Shown here piece after piece: positions 16,867 through 26,381 of a DNA stretch of 30,236 nucleotides. The position numbers were made by a program, and so were the translations under genes. Source of the DNA: SIG440 sp045592585 (GTDB lineage: Bacteria > Bacillota > Clostridia > Monoglobales > Monoglobaceae); assembly GCA_045592585.1 (NCBI GenBank), contig JAZNVB010000073.1, positions 1-30,236 on the forward strand, in the 5' to 3' direction. The notes under the pieces were generated by a model, which saw only the letters and a program-made list of their open reading frames with translations, did no database searches and was not told the origin of the DNA. Numbering within the stretch: the stretch's first letter is position 1; each line of letters starts with the position of its first letter.

Positions 16867-18876
16867 ATGAAAACAGAAAAAAAGGCCGCAAAGGTGTTTT
16901 TTAATGCGCGGCGCAGATACATACGTCTGTCGGTATATGCAGTTTTAATGGTTGCTTTAGGCGTGGTTATGGCTATGAACCGCAGACCTGAGGCAATTCT
17001 TGAACTTGCTATTGCTGTGGGTGTAATCAGTTTTGAAGTTTTTCATATCACAAAAAGTCAGAAGGAATTTATACAGTATACCGAGCATCTGGGATTTTGT
17101 CTTAACGATAATTCGCGAGGCTCCCTTCTTAATTATCCTGCACCATTGGTTATTACCGATACTGAAGGAAGAATAACCTGGTTTAATGAGTTGTTCAAAA
17201 CTGCGGTAGGTGTTGGGGATCTTTTTGGCAAGGCTGTCAATGAGTTGATTCCGGACTTGCACGTAAACAAGTTTATGGAAACCGAGGAACAAAACCATAT
17301 AAATCTGACAATAGGTGATAACTATTATGAGGTTTGGGGAAATATTGCAAGAAACACAACATCACCCAACCGAAGCAGTCTTGTTGTAATATATTTTATT
17401 GATAAAACCGAAGAGGTGCGCACAGCACAGCTTCGTGAAGATGAAAGAATGATTGAAGCAATAGTTATTATTGATAACTATGATGAAGTTTTGAAAGAAA
17501 CTCCGGATTCAAATCATGGTGCTCTTTTGGGCGAGATTGAGTCAAGGATTGGCGCATGGGTTGCAACCGGAGGTGGCATTATGCGGAAGTATGAACGCGA
17601 CAAGTTTATTGCCTTTTTCAGCAATAAGAATTTTGCCAAGATAACCGAAGGCAAGTTTAGTGTTCTTGATGAAGTCCGCAGCCTGAACCATGAAAATAAG
17701 ATTCCTGCAACATTGAGTATCGGTGTTGGCAAAACCGGACAGGATGTTGCCGAAAATGATAAATATGCACGTCTTGCAATTGATATGGCTCTTGGTCGTG
17801 GCGGCGACCAGGTGGTTATTCGTGACAGTGTAAACTTTACATTTTTTGGCGCAAAAACCCGTGAGGTGGAAAAACGGACCAAGGTTAAGGCAAGAGTTGT
17901 GGCTCATGCTTTGCGTGAATTGGTTGACCAGTCAAGCAAGGTAATAATTATGGGCCACCATAATTCGGATATGGACTGTATCGGTGCTGCAATTGGTCTT
18001 TTTAAAGGTGTTAAAAGCCGTGGTAAGGATGCGTTCATCGTGGTTGAACAAGCCTCCAGCAATGCAAAAGTTCTGATTCAGGAATTCAAAAAGATTCCGC
18101 AGTATGAGGATATTTTTATCAGTGGCGAGCATGCTCTTAACATTTTCGACCGCGAAACTTTGGTTATTGTTGTGGACGTACACCGCCCCGTAATGGTGGA
18201 GTGTCCTGAGTTATTGCAACACGCAAATCAGGTTGTGCTAATTGACCACCACCGCAGAAGCGAAGATTTTATTGAAAACGCGGTGCTTACCTATCACGAA
18301 CCGTTTGCGTCCTCAACCTGCGAGATGATAACCGAAATTTTGCAGTATGTTCAGGATAACGAACGTCTTACCAAGCAGGAGGCGGAGGCTCTTTATGCGG
18401 GTATCTTTATGGATACAAAAGGCTTTACCTTTAAGGCAGGTGTGCGAACCTTTGAAGCCGCTTCATATTTAAGACGTATGGGTGTTGATACTGTAAACGT
18501 ACGCAGATTTTTCAAAACTAATATAGAAAGTTATATTGCCCGTGCAGGAATTATAAGAAGTGCTGTGATTTACAGGGAGAATATTGCACTTTCGTATTTG
18601 TATGAGGAATGTCCTGAAATGTCTGTTACAGTTGCTCAGGCAGCGGATGAACTTCTTAATATTTCAGGAATTGAAGCATCTTTTGTTCTGGCAAAGTCGG
18701 GCAACCGTGTTATGATAAGCGGACGTTCCCTTGAAACGGTTAATGTTCAGGTTATTCTTGAAAAGCTTGGCGGCGGCGGACATATTACTATGGCAGGTGC
18801 ACAGCTTGAGGATACCGGGCTTGAGGATGCCGACAGACTTTTGAAGGAAGCAATCGACGAAGTTTTAAGTCAGTAA
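16867..18876 (+). CDS. gdpP: Cyclic-di-AMP phosphodiesterase GdpP (YybT)
   Basis: Membrane-bound enzyme that hydrolyses the second messenger c-di-AMP to pApA, controlling potassium and cell-wall homeostasis. Domains in order: two membrane helices (about residues 16-37 and 43-57), a PAS domain (about 80-150), a degenerate GGDEF domain (about 175-320, ending RGGDQVVIRD and lacking the true GGDEF signature), then DHH (about 350-500) and DHHA1 (to the end). Catalytic metal residues are visible: His364, Asp368 and Asp370 in GHHNSDMD, Asp460-His461-His462 in LIDHHRR, and GGGGH at 635-639. The 669-aa length is standard. A near-perfect GGAGGTGA at 16853-16860 precedes the ATG, suggesting high translation. 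Confidence 0.96.
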   Translation: MKTEKKAAKVFFNARRRYIRLSVYAVLMVALGVVMAMNRRPEAILELAIAVGVISFEVFHITKSQKEFIQYTEHLGFCLNDNSRGSLLNYPAPLVITDTEGRITWFNELFKTAVGVGDLFGKAVNELIPDLHVNKFMETEEQNHINLTIGDNYYEVWGNIARNTTSPNRSSLVVIYFIDKTEEVRTAQLREDERMIEAIVIIDNYDEVLKETPDSNHGALLGEIESRIGAWVATGGGIMRKYERDKFIAFFSNKNFAKITEGKFSVLDEVRSLNHENKIPATLSIGVGKTGQDVAENDKYARLAIDMALGRGGDQVVIRDSVNFTFFGAKTREVEKRTKVKARVVAHALRELVDQSSKVIIMGHHNSDMDCIGAAIGLFKGVKSRGKDAFIVVEQASSNAKVLIQEFKKIPQYEDIFISGEHALNIFDRETLVIVVDVHRPVMVECPELLQHANQVVLIDHHRRSEDFIENAVLTYHEPFASSTCEMITEILQYVQDNERLTKQEAEALYAGIFMDTKGFTFKAGVRTFEAASYLRRMGVDTVNVRRFFKTNIESYIARAGIIRSAVIYRENIALSYLYEECPEMSVTVAQAADELLNISGIEASFVLAKSGNRVMISGRSLETVNVQVILEKLGGGGHITMAGAQLEDTGLEDADRLLKEAIDEVLSQ

Positions 18877-18907
18877 AGAGAATTTAATTCGGAAAGGATG
18901 AACATAA

Positions 18908-19357
18908 ATGAAAGTTATACTCACTCAGGATGTTAAATCACAGGGCAAGAAGGGCGACCTGATAAATGTAAGCGACGGATATGCAAGAAATTTCCTGCTT
19001 CCAAAGGGTCTTGCTATAGAGGCAAACAAGCAGGCGCTGAATGATTTGGAAGGTAAGCGCGAGGCGGCGGCCTTCCACAAAAACGTAGAGGAAGAAAAGG
19101 CAAGAAACATTGCTCAGCGTATGAAGGAAATTACGGTTAATCTTTCTGCAAAGGCTGGTGCCGGCGGCAAACTGTTTGGCTCAATCACATCAAAGGACGT
19201 TGCCGAGGCGCTTAAAGCCCAGTATAAAATTGATATTGACAAAAGAAAGTTTGAACTTAAAGATGGAATAAAGACCCTTGGCACAACCGAGGTTTTAGTG
19301 CGTCTTTATCCACAGATAACAGGTACATTTAAGGTTAATGTTACCGAACAGAAATAA
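18908..19357 (+). CDS. rplI: 50S ribosomal protein L9
   Basis: Large-subunit ribosomal protein that binds 23S rRNA with its N-terminal domain and reaches out with a long helix. The N-terminal domain MKVILTQDVKSQGKKGDLIN...DGYARNFLLPKG is the classic L9 signature, followed by the connecting helix (about residues 42-75) and the C-terminal domain containing GGKLFGSITSKDVAEAL. Full length at 149 aa. GAAAGGATG lies before the ATG. It stands between gdpP and dnaB, the conserved Firmicutes arrangement. Confidence 0.98.
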   Translation: MKVILTQDVKSQGKKGDLINVSDGYARNFLLPKGLAIEANKQALNDLEGKREAAAFHKNVEEEKARNIAQRMKEITVNLSAKAGAGGKLFGSITSKDVAEALKAQYKIDIDKRKFELKDGIKTLGTTEVLVRLYPQITGTFKVNVTEQK

Positions 19358-19388
19358 AATTTTGTAAATGCACAAAGGAGGGGAATAT

Positions 19389-20750
19389 ATGGAAGAAAGG
19401 CTTGAAAATACGGCCACAGAATTTGAAAGAGCAATGCCGTTCAGCCGTGAGGCAGAGCAGTCTGTTTTGGGTGCAATGCTTCTTGATGCACAGTGTATTC
19501 CCGATGCGACAAATATTTGCAAGGCTGACGATTTCTATATCGAGAGAAACAAGGAGCTTTTTAAGACTATTGAAGAGCTGTATAATTTAGGTAAACCTAT
19601 TGATATTGTAACAATAAAGGAGCAGCTTATACTCAGAGGTGTTTTTGATTCGGTTGGTGGTCTTGACTTTGTTATGGAAACTATGAATATGGTTCCCACC
19701 ACCCGAAACATAAAGTATTATGCTGAGATTGTTGCCCAAAAGTCTTTACTCAGAAACATCATAAGGATTTCTGAAAAGGCGGCGGAAAACTGCTATCACG
19801 GCGACGAAGATGCAGACGCCGTTATCGGCGAGATGGAGCAAAAGCTGATTGATATTTCTCAGGGTCGAAGCTCAAAAGGTCCTGTGCATTTGCGCACATA
19901 TCTGGGGCAGAGTGTTGAGAAGCTGGCACAGCTCTCCGAATCCGAGGAGGAAGTTACAGGCATTTCCACAGGCTTTATTGATCTGGACAAGCGTACAGCA
20001 GGTCTTCATGGCTCGGAACTTGTATTGATTGCGGCACGTCCCGGTATGGGTAAAACAAGCTTTGCACTTAATATTGCCCAAAACGTAGCAGTTGACACAG
20101 GAGCCTGCGTTGCAATATTCAATCTTGAAATGCCCGGTATACAGATTGCAAACCGTATGCTCTCAAGCGAGGCAATGGTTAGTTCCGAGGCTCTTAAAAA
20201 AGGTAATATAAAAGACGAAGAATGGGAAAAGATAGGCGAGGCGGTTGATGTTTTAAGCCGTGCCAATATTTATATTGATGATACGTCTTCAATTACAGCA
20301 TCTGAGATTGTGTCAAGGTGCAGAAAGCTCAAGATGGAGCACAACCTTGGTCTTGTGGTTATTGACTATATCCAGCTTATCAGCGGAGGAAAGACCAAAG
20401 GCGACGGCAACCGTCAGCAGGAAATTTCGGATATTTCACGTAGCCTTAAGATTATGGCAAACGACCTTAATATTCCTGTTATTGCACTTTCACAGCTTAA
20501 TCGTTCGGTTGAAAGCCGCGACGTTAAGGAACCTCGTTTAAGCGACCTGCGTGAATCGGGTGCTATCGAGCAGGATGCCGATATGGTAATGTTCCTTTAC
20601 CGCGAGGGTGCTTATAATCCCGAGGCAGAAGAACCAAACCGCACAAAATGTATCTTTGCCAAGCACAGAAACGGTGAAACAGGCTTTGACTATTTAACAT
20701 GGCTTGGTGAGTTTACTAAATTTTCTAATTGGAGTGGAAGCCGTGAGTAA
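19389..20750 (+). CDS. dnaB: Replicative DNA helicase DnaB (DnaC in Bacillus naming)
   Basis: Ring-shaped hexameric helicase that unwinds DNA at the replication fork. The N-terminal helical domain (residues 15-110) begins PFSREAEQSVLGAMLLD, which binds primase in the family. The RecA-type domain has Walker A ARPGMGKTS around residues 216-224, Walker B LVVIDYIQLISGG, the SQLNRSVESR motif, and LSDLRESGAIEQDADMVMFL. ATG 19389 is served by AAAGGAGGGG at 19373-19382; an ATG at 19368 would place that binding site inside the gene. 453 aa, with no intein or insertion. Its last codons overlap the GTG start of tilS by 8 bases. Confidence 0.97.
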   Translation: MEERLENTATEFERAMPFSREAEQSVLGAMLLDAQCIPDATNICKADDFYIERNKELFKTIEELYNLGKPIDIVTIKEQLILRGVFDSVGGLDFVMETMNMVPTTRNIKYYAEIVAQKSLLRNIIRISEKAAENCYHGDEDADAVIGEMEQKLIDISQGRSSKGPVHLRTYLGQSVEKLAQLSESEEEVTGISTGFIDLDKRTAGLHGSELVLIAARPGMGKTSFALNIAQNVAVDTGACVAIFNLEMPGIQIANRMLSSEAMVSSEALKKGNIKDEEWEKIGEAVDVLSRANIYIDDTSSITASEIVSRCRKLKMEHNLGLVVIDYIQLISGGKTKGDGNRQQEISDISRSLKIMANDLNIPVIALSQLNRSVESRDVKEPRLSDLRESGAIEQDADMVMFLYREGAYNPEAEEPNRTKCIFAKHRNGETGFDYLTWLGEFTKFSNWSGSRE

Positions 20751-22158
20751 GGTTAACTCGGTTTTGCAGGAGGTTATGGATACCATCCGCGAACACGGTA
20801 TGATAAATAAAGGTGACAAAGTTCTGGCGGCTGTTTCGGGCGGTGCAGATTCGGTGTGTATGCTTCACGCACTTAACACCCTTAAAAAAACATTGGGCTT
20901 TGAGATTTACTGTGCCCACCTTAACCACTGCCTGCGGGGTGATGCTGCAGATAGTGACGAAAGATTTGTTGTTGAATTATGCAAAGGTCTTGATATACCT
21001 GTTTTCACCAAATCGGTGGATGTGGCGGCTTTGGCAAATGAAAAAAAACTGACAACCGAAGAAGCCGGAAGGTATGTCCGGTATGAATTTTTCAGAGAGC
21101 TTTCACAAAAGCACAAAATCAACAAAACGGCAACAGCCCACAACAAGGACGATAATGCCGAAACCGTGCTTATGCGTATAATCCGTGGCACAGGCACAGA
21201 TGGTCTTAAGGGTATTGCCTATGTGAGAGAGGATGGAGTAATAAGACCTGTCCTTAACATTTCGCGGGCAGACATTGAGGAATATTGCCGGGGAAATAAC
21301 CTGAGCTATTGCACAGATGCAACAAATAGCGATAACGACTATACCCGCAACAAAATACGAAACCAGCTTTTACCCTTTATTGAGCAAAACTTCAATCCCA
21401 ACATAAAGGAAAGTCTTTGCAGACTTTCGGATAACGCAACAGAGGATGCAGATTTCTTAAACAGTTATGCAAAGAGACTGTATGCAAGGCTTTGTAATCC
21501 TTTACCCGGTAAGACCCCTGTTACATTGCATATTGAAAGTCTTATGATGGTTGATAAAAGCATTGCTGCAAGAGTGTTGAGAATTGCGGCAGACGAGGTG
21601 AAGGGTGGCATACGCCTTGAGAAAAAGCATATTGACAGTCTTTTTGAACTTATGACAAAGCAGACCGGTGCAAGTGTTGACTTACCCGAAGGCGTTGAGG
21701 CAAGTGTTCAGTATGGCTGGATATCATTTGTTGATGCAACCTCCTGTGCGAATGCTATTGAAGGGGCAGACGGCTTTTTTACCGGTATTGCGCCTCTGCA
21801 GACGGTGTTTATTGAAACCCTTGGCAAGAGTATTTCTTTAAGAATTGAAAATGCAGGGGAATATAAATGTAAGGTTAATGAAACTGCAATCAGTTATGAT
21901 TTGATTGAGGGGCAGATGTTGTTTTTAAGAAACCGCCGAAGTGGAGACCGGATTGTGTGGTTCCCCGACGGAAAGACCAAGAAAATAAAGAATATACTCA
22001 TAGACGAAAAAATCCCCAAAAAGGACCGCGACAGAATTCCGTTGCTCTGCACGGGGAATGAGGTTCTTGCGATTGTGGGCAGTCGTGTGAGTGAAAAATA
22101 TAAAGTTACAAAGGATACAGAGAGGGCGTTGGTGATAGAATATGGAAATATTGAATAA
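20743..22158 (+). CDS. tilS: tRNA(Ile)-lysidine synthetase
   Basis: Adds lysine to C34 of tRNA-Ile(CAU), changing it to read AUA instead of AUG; essential in bacteria. The PP-loop ATP-binding motif SGGADS is at residues 32-37, followed by YCAHLNHCLRG and the TAHNKDDNAETVLMRIIRGTG segment. The C-terminal half (after about residue 230) matches the TilS substrate-binding and C-terminal domains, including RNRRSGDRI and KKIKNILIDEKIPKKDRD. I chose the GTG at 20743 because GGAGTGG lies at 20731-20737; the frame continues left only inside dnaB. The gene overlaps dnaB by 8 bases and hpt by 17 bases, so translation of the three is likely coupled. Confidence 0.95.
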   Translation: MSKVNSVLQEVMDTIREHGMINKGDKVLAAVSGGADSVCMLHALNTLKKTLGFEIYCAHLNHCLRGDAADSDERFVVELCKGLDIPVFTKSVDVAALANEKKLTTEEAGRYVRYEFFRELSQKHKINKTATAHNKDDNAETVLMRIIRGTGTDGLKGIAYVREDGVIRPVLNISRADIEEYCRGNNLSYCTDATNSDNDYTRNKIRNQLLPFIEQNFNPNIKESLCRLSDNATEDADFLNSYAKRLYARLCNPLPGKTPVTLHIESLMMVDKSIAARVLRIAADEVKGGIRLEKKHIDSLFELMTKQTGASVDLPEGVEASVQYGWISFVDATSCANAIEGADGFFTGIAPLQTVFIETLGKSISLRIENAGEYKCKVNETAISYDLIEGQMLFLRNRRSGDRIVWFPDGKTKKIKNILIDEKIPKKDRDRIPLLCTGNEVLAIVGSRVSEKYKVTKDTERALVIEYGNIE

Positions 22159-22669
22159 CCACAAGATATTGATTGACGAGGTAGCGCTTGATAACAGAGT
22201 GGCTGAGATTGCTGATGAAATCAATAATAAGTACAAAGGCGAAAAGCTTATAGTTGTAGGCGTTCTTAAAGGTGCGTTTATGTTTATGAGTGATTTGCTG
22301 AAAAAACTTACAGTTGATACCGAGGTTTATTTCCTTAAGGCGTCAAGCTACGGGTCCGGAACAGAAAGTTCGGGAGTTGTTAAAATTACCAAGGATATCG
22401 AAAAGGACATTAAAGGCGAAAATGTGTTGCTGGTTGAGGACATAATAGACAGCGGCTACACCATGCGTGAGGTTTTAAAGCTTCTTGGTGACAGAGAGCC
22501 AAAGGCGCTGGAGCTTTGCTCCTGCCTCAGCAAGCCCGACAGACGTGTTTGCGAGGTTAAAATAGATTATCTTGGCTTTGAAATTCCTGATAAGTTTGTC
22601 ATTGGATATGGCCTTGATTATGCCGAAAAATACAGAAATTTGCCGTATATCGGTTACATAGAACAATAA
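22142..22669 (+). CDS. hpt: Hypoxanthine phosphoribosyltransferase
   Basis: Purine salvage: joins hypoxanthine or guanine to PRPP to form IMP or GMP. The 175-aa protein shows VVGVLKGAFMFMSDLL near residues 38-52, a SSYGSGTESSG flexible loop at 68-78, the PRPP-binding loop LLVEDIIDSGYT at 96-107, and KPDRRVCEVKIDYLGFEIPDKFVIGYGLDY at the C-terminal end with the base-binding FVIGYGLDY. It starts inside the tilS end. tilS-hpt-ftsH is a common Firmicutes order; here gltX replaces ftsH. The start has only a weak binding site (GGTGAT), consistent with coupling to tilS. Confidence 0.96.
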   Translation: MEILNNHKILIDEVALDNRVAEIADEINNKYKGEKLIVVGVLKGAFMFMSDLLKKLTVDTEVYFLKASSYGSGTESSGVVKITKDIEKDIKGENVLLVEDIIDSGYTMREVLKLLGDREPKALELCSCLSKPDRRVCEVKIDYLGFEIPDKFVIGYGLDYAEKYRNLPYIGYIEQ

Positions 22670-22684
22670 ACGGAGGAGAAAACA

Positions 22685-24139
22685 ATGAGTAATGAAGTAA
22701 GAACAAGATTTGCACCAAGCCCCACAGGTTATATGCATATAGGAAACTTAAGAACAGCTCTTTATGCATACCTTCTGGCAAAATCCAATAACGGAAAGTT
22801 TATCCTGAGAATTGAGGATACTGACCAGGAAAGATATGTTGAGGGTGCGGTGGATGTTATATACAGAACCATGGCAGATACCGGTCTTATCCATGACGAA
22901 GGTCCCGATAAGGACGGCGGCTTTGGCCCTTATATCCAGAGTGAAAGAAGAAATATATATAAAGAATATGCCGAAAAGCTTGTTGAGTTTGGTCACGCAT
23001 ACTATTGCTTCTGTGACAAGGAGAGATTAGAGGATTTGCGTCAGCAGCAGACAGTTATGAAGGTTCCCACCAAGTACGACGGTCTTTGCAGCAAGCTGTC
23101 AAAGGAAGAAATTGAAGAAAAGCTGAAGGCGGGAGTACCTTATGTAATTCGTCAGAAGATGCCCAAGTACGGCAAGACCACCTTCCACGACGAGGTTTTT
23201 GGCGAAATCTCTGTTGAAAATGCAATTCTTGACGATAACGTTCTTCTTAAGGCAGACGGTCTTCCCACATACAACTTTGCAAATGTAATTGATGACCACC
23301 TGATGCAGATTTCACACATTATCCGTGGCAGCGAGTATCTTTCGTCAACCCCAAAATACAACCTTTTATACGAGGCATTTGGCTGGGAAATCCCCAAGTA
23401 TGTTCATGTATCACCGGTTATGAAGGATGCAAATAACAAGCTGTCAAAGCGTCACGGCGATGCATCATATGAAGACTTTATTGCAAAGGGCTACCTTAAG
23501 GAAGCAATTGTAAACTACATTGCACTCCTTGGCTGGGCACCCGGCGATGAGAGAGAAAAATTCACAATTGAAGAGCTTATCGAGGCTTTTGATGTTAAGG
23601 GTATCAGTAAATCTCCTGCAATCTTTGACGAAAAGAAGCTTGCATGGCTCAACGGCGAATATATCAGAGAACTAACTCCTGAAAAGTTCCACGAAATGGC
23701 ACTTCCCTATTATGAGGGCGTTATCACAAATCCGGACATTGATTTAAAAGACGTTTCGGAACTGTTGCAGCCCAGATGCGAAAAGCTTTCTGATATTCCT
23801 GAGCAGGTTGATTTCTTTGACAAACTGCCCGAATACGACAACGAGCTTTACACACATAAGAAGATGAAGACCGACCCCGAAAATTCATTGGAGGCACTTC
23901 AGGCAGTTCTTCCTGTTCTTGAGGGAATAAGCGACTGGACTAAGGAAAACATCCACGATCAACTGATTGCGTTGGTTGAAAAGCTTGAGCTTAAAAACGG
24001 CAGAATTTTGTGGCCTGTACGTGTTGCGGTTTCGGGTAAGGCGTTTACACCCGGCGGCGGTGTGGAGCTTGCATACATTCTTGGAAAGGACGAAACCATC
24101 AACCGTATCAAAATTGGAATTGAAAAATTATCAAAGTAA
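22685..24139 (+). CDS. gltX: Glutamyl-tRNA synthetase (glutamate-tRNA ligase)
   Basis: Class I aminoacyl-tRNA synthetase charging tRNA-Glu (in many Gram-positives also tRNA-Gln, later amidated by GatCAB). The HIGH motif is in RFAPSPTGYMHIGNLRTAL (residues 8-26) and the KMSKS-type motif is KLSKRHG with Lys252 and Lys255. IEDTDQERYVEGA and the CFCDKERLE segment are typical. The anticodon-binding helical domain fills the last 160 residues and ends with PGGGVELAYILGKDE. Full length at 484 aa. GGAGGAG at 22672-22678 precedes the ATG. I cannot tell from the sequence whether it is discriminating or not. Confidence 0.96.
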   Translation: MSNEVRTRFAPSPTGYMHIGNLRTALYAYLLAKSNNGKFILRIEDTDQERYVEGAVDVIYRTMADTGLIHDEGPDKDGGFGPYIQSERRNIYKEYAEKLVEFGHAYYCFCDKERLEDLRQQQTVMKVPTKYDGLCSKLSKEEIEEKLKAGVPYVIRQKMPKYGKTTFHDEVFGEISVENAILDDNVLLKADGLPTYNFANVIDDHLMQISHIIRGSEYLSSTPKYNLLYEAFGWEIPKYVHVSPVMKDANNKLSKRHGDASYEDFIAKGYLKEAIVNYIALLGWAPGDEREKFTIEELIEAFDVKGISKSPAIFDEKKLAWLNGEYIRELTPEKFHEMALPYYEGVITNPDIDLKDVSELLQPRCEKLSDIPEQVDFFDKLPEYDNELYTHKKMKTDPENSLEALQAVLPVLEGISDWTKENIHDQLIALVEKLELKNGRILWPVRVAVSGKAFTPGGGVELAYILGKDETINRIKIGIEKLSK

Positions 24140-24151
24140 GGAATGATATAA

Positions 24152-25348
24152 ATGGATATTACAACAAAATTTTCGGATAAAGTAAAGCATCTTGAAGCAT
24201 CAGCAATCCGTGAAATTTTCAAGCTTCTTGCAAAACCCGGCATTATAAGCTTTGCAGGCGGTGCTCCGGACCCTGCACTTTTCCCCAAGAAAGAATTTGC
24301 AGAGATTGCAAAGGAAATTCTTGAAAACCAGGGCAATGTTGCGCTTCAGTATGGAGTAACAGAGGGTTATGCACCCCTGAGGGATTGGACAAAGAAACGT
24401 CTTGTAAGTCAGGGGATTATCCCGGATAGCGAGGATGTTATCATTGTCAGCGGTGGTCAGCAGGGCATTGACCTTGCCACCAAATCTCTTATAAACCCCG
24501 GCGACGGTATAATTTGTGAAGAACCAAGCTTTATCGGCGGCCTTAACTGCTTCCGCTCATTCAATGCTGAACTTTATGGTGTTCCCGTCCTCTCAGACGG
24601 CATTGATACCGAAAAGCTGGAGGAAACCTTAAAGGCACATCCCAATGTAAAGCTGCTTTACACAATCTCTACATTCCAGAATCCTTCAGGTATCACAATT
24701 TCTCTTAAAAAAAGAAAGAAGATACTTGAACTTGCTGAAAAATACGATTTCCTTATTTACGAGGATAATCCCTATGGTGAACTGAGATTCAGCGGCGAGG
24801 AAGTTGCCACATTCAAGTCAATGGACAAAGATGGCAGAGTTATCTACTTTGGCTCATTCTCAAAGGTTTTAGCTCCCGGTATGCGTCTTGGTTTTACATC
24901 TGCTCCGGCACCTTTGCTTGAGAGAATGATTATCTGCAAGCAGACCGAGGATGTGCACACCAATGTTCTGTCACAGATGATTGCATATGAATTTGTAACC
25001 CGTTATTCAATAGACGAGCACATCGCAAAGCTTCGTGCGGCATACGGCAAAAAGTGCAAACTGATGATGGATTGCATGGATAAGTATTTTCCTGCATCGG
25101 TTGAGCATACCTGCCCTGAGGGTGGCTTGTTCCTTTTCTGCACAATGCCTGAGGGTTACGACAGCAAGGAGCTTATGAAACTTGCCCTTGATAAAAATGT
25201 TGCTTTTGTTCCCGGTACGTCCTGTATGATTGACGACAAGGCGACATACAGCACCTTCCGTATGAACTACTCAACAGCGTCGGAAGAGGATATAGAAAAG
25301 GGAATTAAAGCTCTTGGTGAAGTGCTTCATGAGTTTATGGGAGAGTGA
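24152..25348 (+). CDS. PLP-dependent aminotransferase, class I/II (2-aminoadipate/aromatic type)
   Basis: Fold-type I pyridoxal phosphate enzyme that transfers an amino group between an amino acid and a 2-oxoacid. The PLP-binding lysine is Lys238 in YFGSFSKVLAPGMRLGF. Other family features are FAGGAPDPALFPKKEF at the N-terminus, LQYGVTEGYAPLRDW, VSGGQQGIDLATK, STFQNPSGITIS and YEDNPYGELRF. This pattern matches the LysN/2-aminoadipate and MocR-C-terminal-like subgroup, but there is no GntR helix-turn-helix domain, so it is a stand-alone enzyme of 398 aa. Substrate is not certain; candidates are aromatic, branched-chain or aminoadipate. It lies between gltX (12 bases) and trpS (4 bases), suggesting a role in amino acid supply. 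Confidence 0.88.
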   Translation: MDITTKFSDKVKHLEASAIREIFKLLAKPGIISFAGGAPDPALFPKKEFAEIAKEILENQGNVALQYGVTEGYAPLRDWTKKRLVSQGIIPDSEDVIIVSGGQQGIDLATKSLINPGDGIICEEPSFIGGLNCFRSFNAELYGVPVLSDGIDTEKLEETLKAHPNVKLLYTISTFQNPSGITISLKKRKKILELAEKYDFLIYEDNPYGELRFSGEEVATFKSMDKDGRVIYFGSFSKVLAPGMRLGFTSAPAPLLERMIICKQTEDVHTNVLSQMIAYEFVTRYSIDEHIAKLRAAYGKKCKLMMDCMDKYFPASVEHTCPEGGLFLFCTMPEGYDSKELMKLALDKNVAFVPGTSCMIDDKATYSTFRMNYSTASEEDIEKGIKALGEVLHEFMGE

Positions 25349-25352
25349 GATT

Positions 25353-26369
25353 ATGGAAAACGTAATTACAGAGCCTAAAAAAAGAATTCTCAGCGGAATT
25401 CAGCCCTCAGGTGCGCTTACTTTAGGTAACTATGTGGGTGCTCTGCGCAACTGGGTTCAGCTACAGAAGGAAGATATATACGAATGTTATTATATGATTG
25501 CCGACCTTCACGCAATTACCGTAAGGCAGGAGCCTGCGGCTTTGAGAAGAAACTGTATGGATTTGCTTGCAATATTTATTGCCTGCGGTCTTGACCCTGA
25601 AAAGGAGCCTATATTCTTTCAGTCACACGTTCCTGCACACACACAGCTTGGCTGGGTGCTTGACTGCAACACCTATATGGGCGAGCTTTCAAGAATGACA
25701 CAGTTTAAGGATAAAAGTAAAAAGCACGAAAATAACATTAACGCAGGGCTTTTTACATACCCGTCACTTATGGCAGCGGATATCCTTCTGTATCAGGCGG
25801 ATTTGGTTCCGGTGGGCAAAGACCAGACACAGCATCTTGAACTTGCACGCAACCTTGCACAGCGCTTTAACAATGCATACAGCGATACATTTAAGGTTCC
25901 CGAAGGATACATCCCAAAGGTTGGCGCAAAGATAATGAGCCTTCAGGACCCAATGCAAAAGATGTCTAAGTCAGACCCCAATGAAAATTCCTTTATCCTG
26001 ATGCTTGACCCAATTGATAAGGTTGTAAAGAAGATAAAACGTGCTGTTACAGATTCCGGCTCGGAGGTAAAGCGCGGCGAAGGTAAAGAAGGCGTTGAAA
26101 ACCTGATGAGCATTTATTCGGCAGTTACAGGTAAAACTATGGATGATATTGAGCTTGAGTTTGAAGGAAAGGGTTACGGTGATTTCAAATCAGCGGTTGC
26201 AGAGGCAGTTGCCGAAACCTTAAGACCAATTCAGGAAAGACATGCGGACCTTGTTAAAAACAAGGATTATCTTGAAGCAGTATACAAGAGCGGTGCCGAG
26301 CAGGCAAACCGCACTGCTATGAAGACAATATCAAAGGTATACAGAAAGGTAGGCTTTATTCAGCCTTAA
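25353..26369 (+). CDS. trpS: Tryptophanyl-tRNA synthetase (tryptophan-tRNA ligase)
   Basis: Class I aminoacyl-tRNA synthetase charging tRNA-Trp. The N-terminus has RILSGIQPSGALTLGNYVGAL, where TLGN at residues 23-26 is the HIGH-equivalent. The KMSKS motif is at residues 203-207 (MQKMSKSDPNENSFI). ADLHAITVRQ, GWVLDCNTYMGELSRMTQFKDK and VPVGKDQTQHLELARNLAQRFN are also diagnostic. ATG 25353 follows GGGAGAG at the end of the aminotransferase gene; an upstream in-frame ATG at 25314 lies inside that gene and would add 13 unrelated residues. 338 aa is normal. No T-box leader is present between the genes. Confidence 0.96.
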   Translation: MENVITEPKKRILSGIQPSGALTLGNYVGALRNWVQLQKEDIYECYYMIADLHAITVRQEPAALRRNCMDLLAIFIACGLDPEKEPIFFQSHVPAHTQLGWVLDCNTYMGELSRMTQFKDKSKKHENNINAGLFTYPSLMAADILLYQADLVPVGKDQTQHLELARNLAQRFNNAYSDTFKVPEGYIPKVGAKIMSLQDPMQKMSKSDPNENSFILMLDPIDKVVKKIKRAVTDSGSEVKRGEGKEGVENLMSIYSAVTGKTMDDIELEFEGKGYGDFKSAVAEAVAETLRPIQERHADLVKNKDYLEAVYKSGAEQANRTAMKTISKVYRKVGFIQP

Positions 26370-26381
26370 GGTTAAATACAA

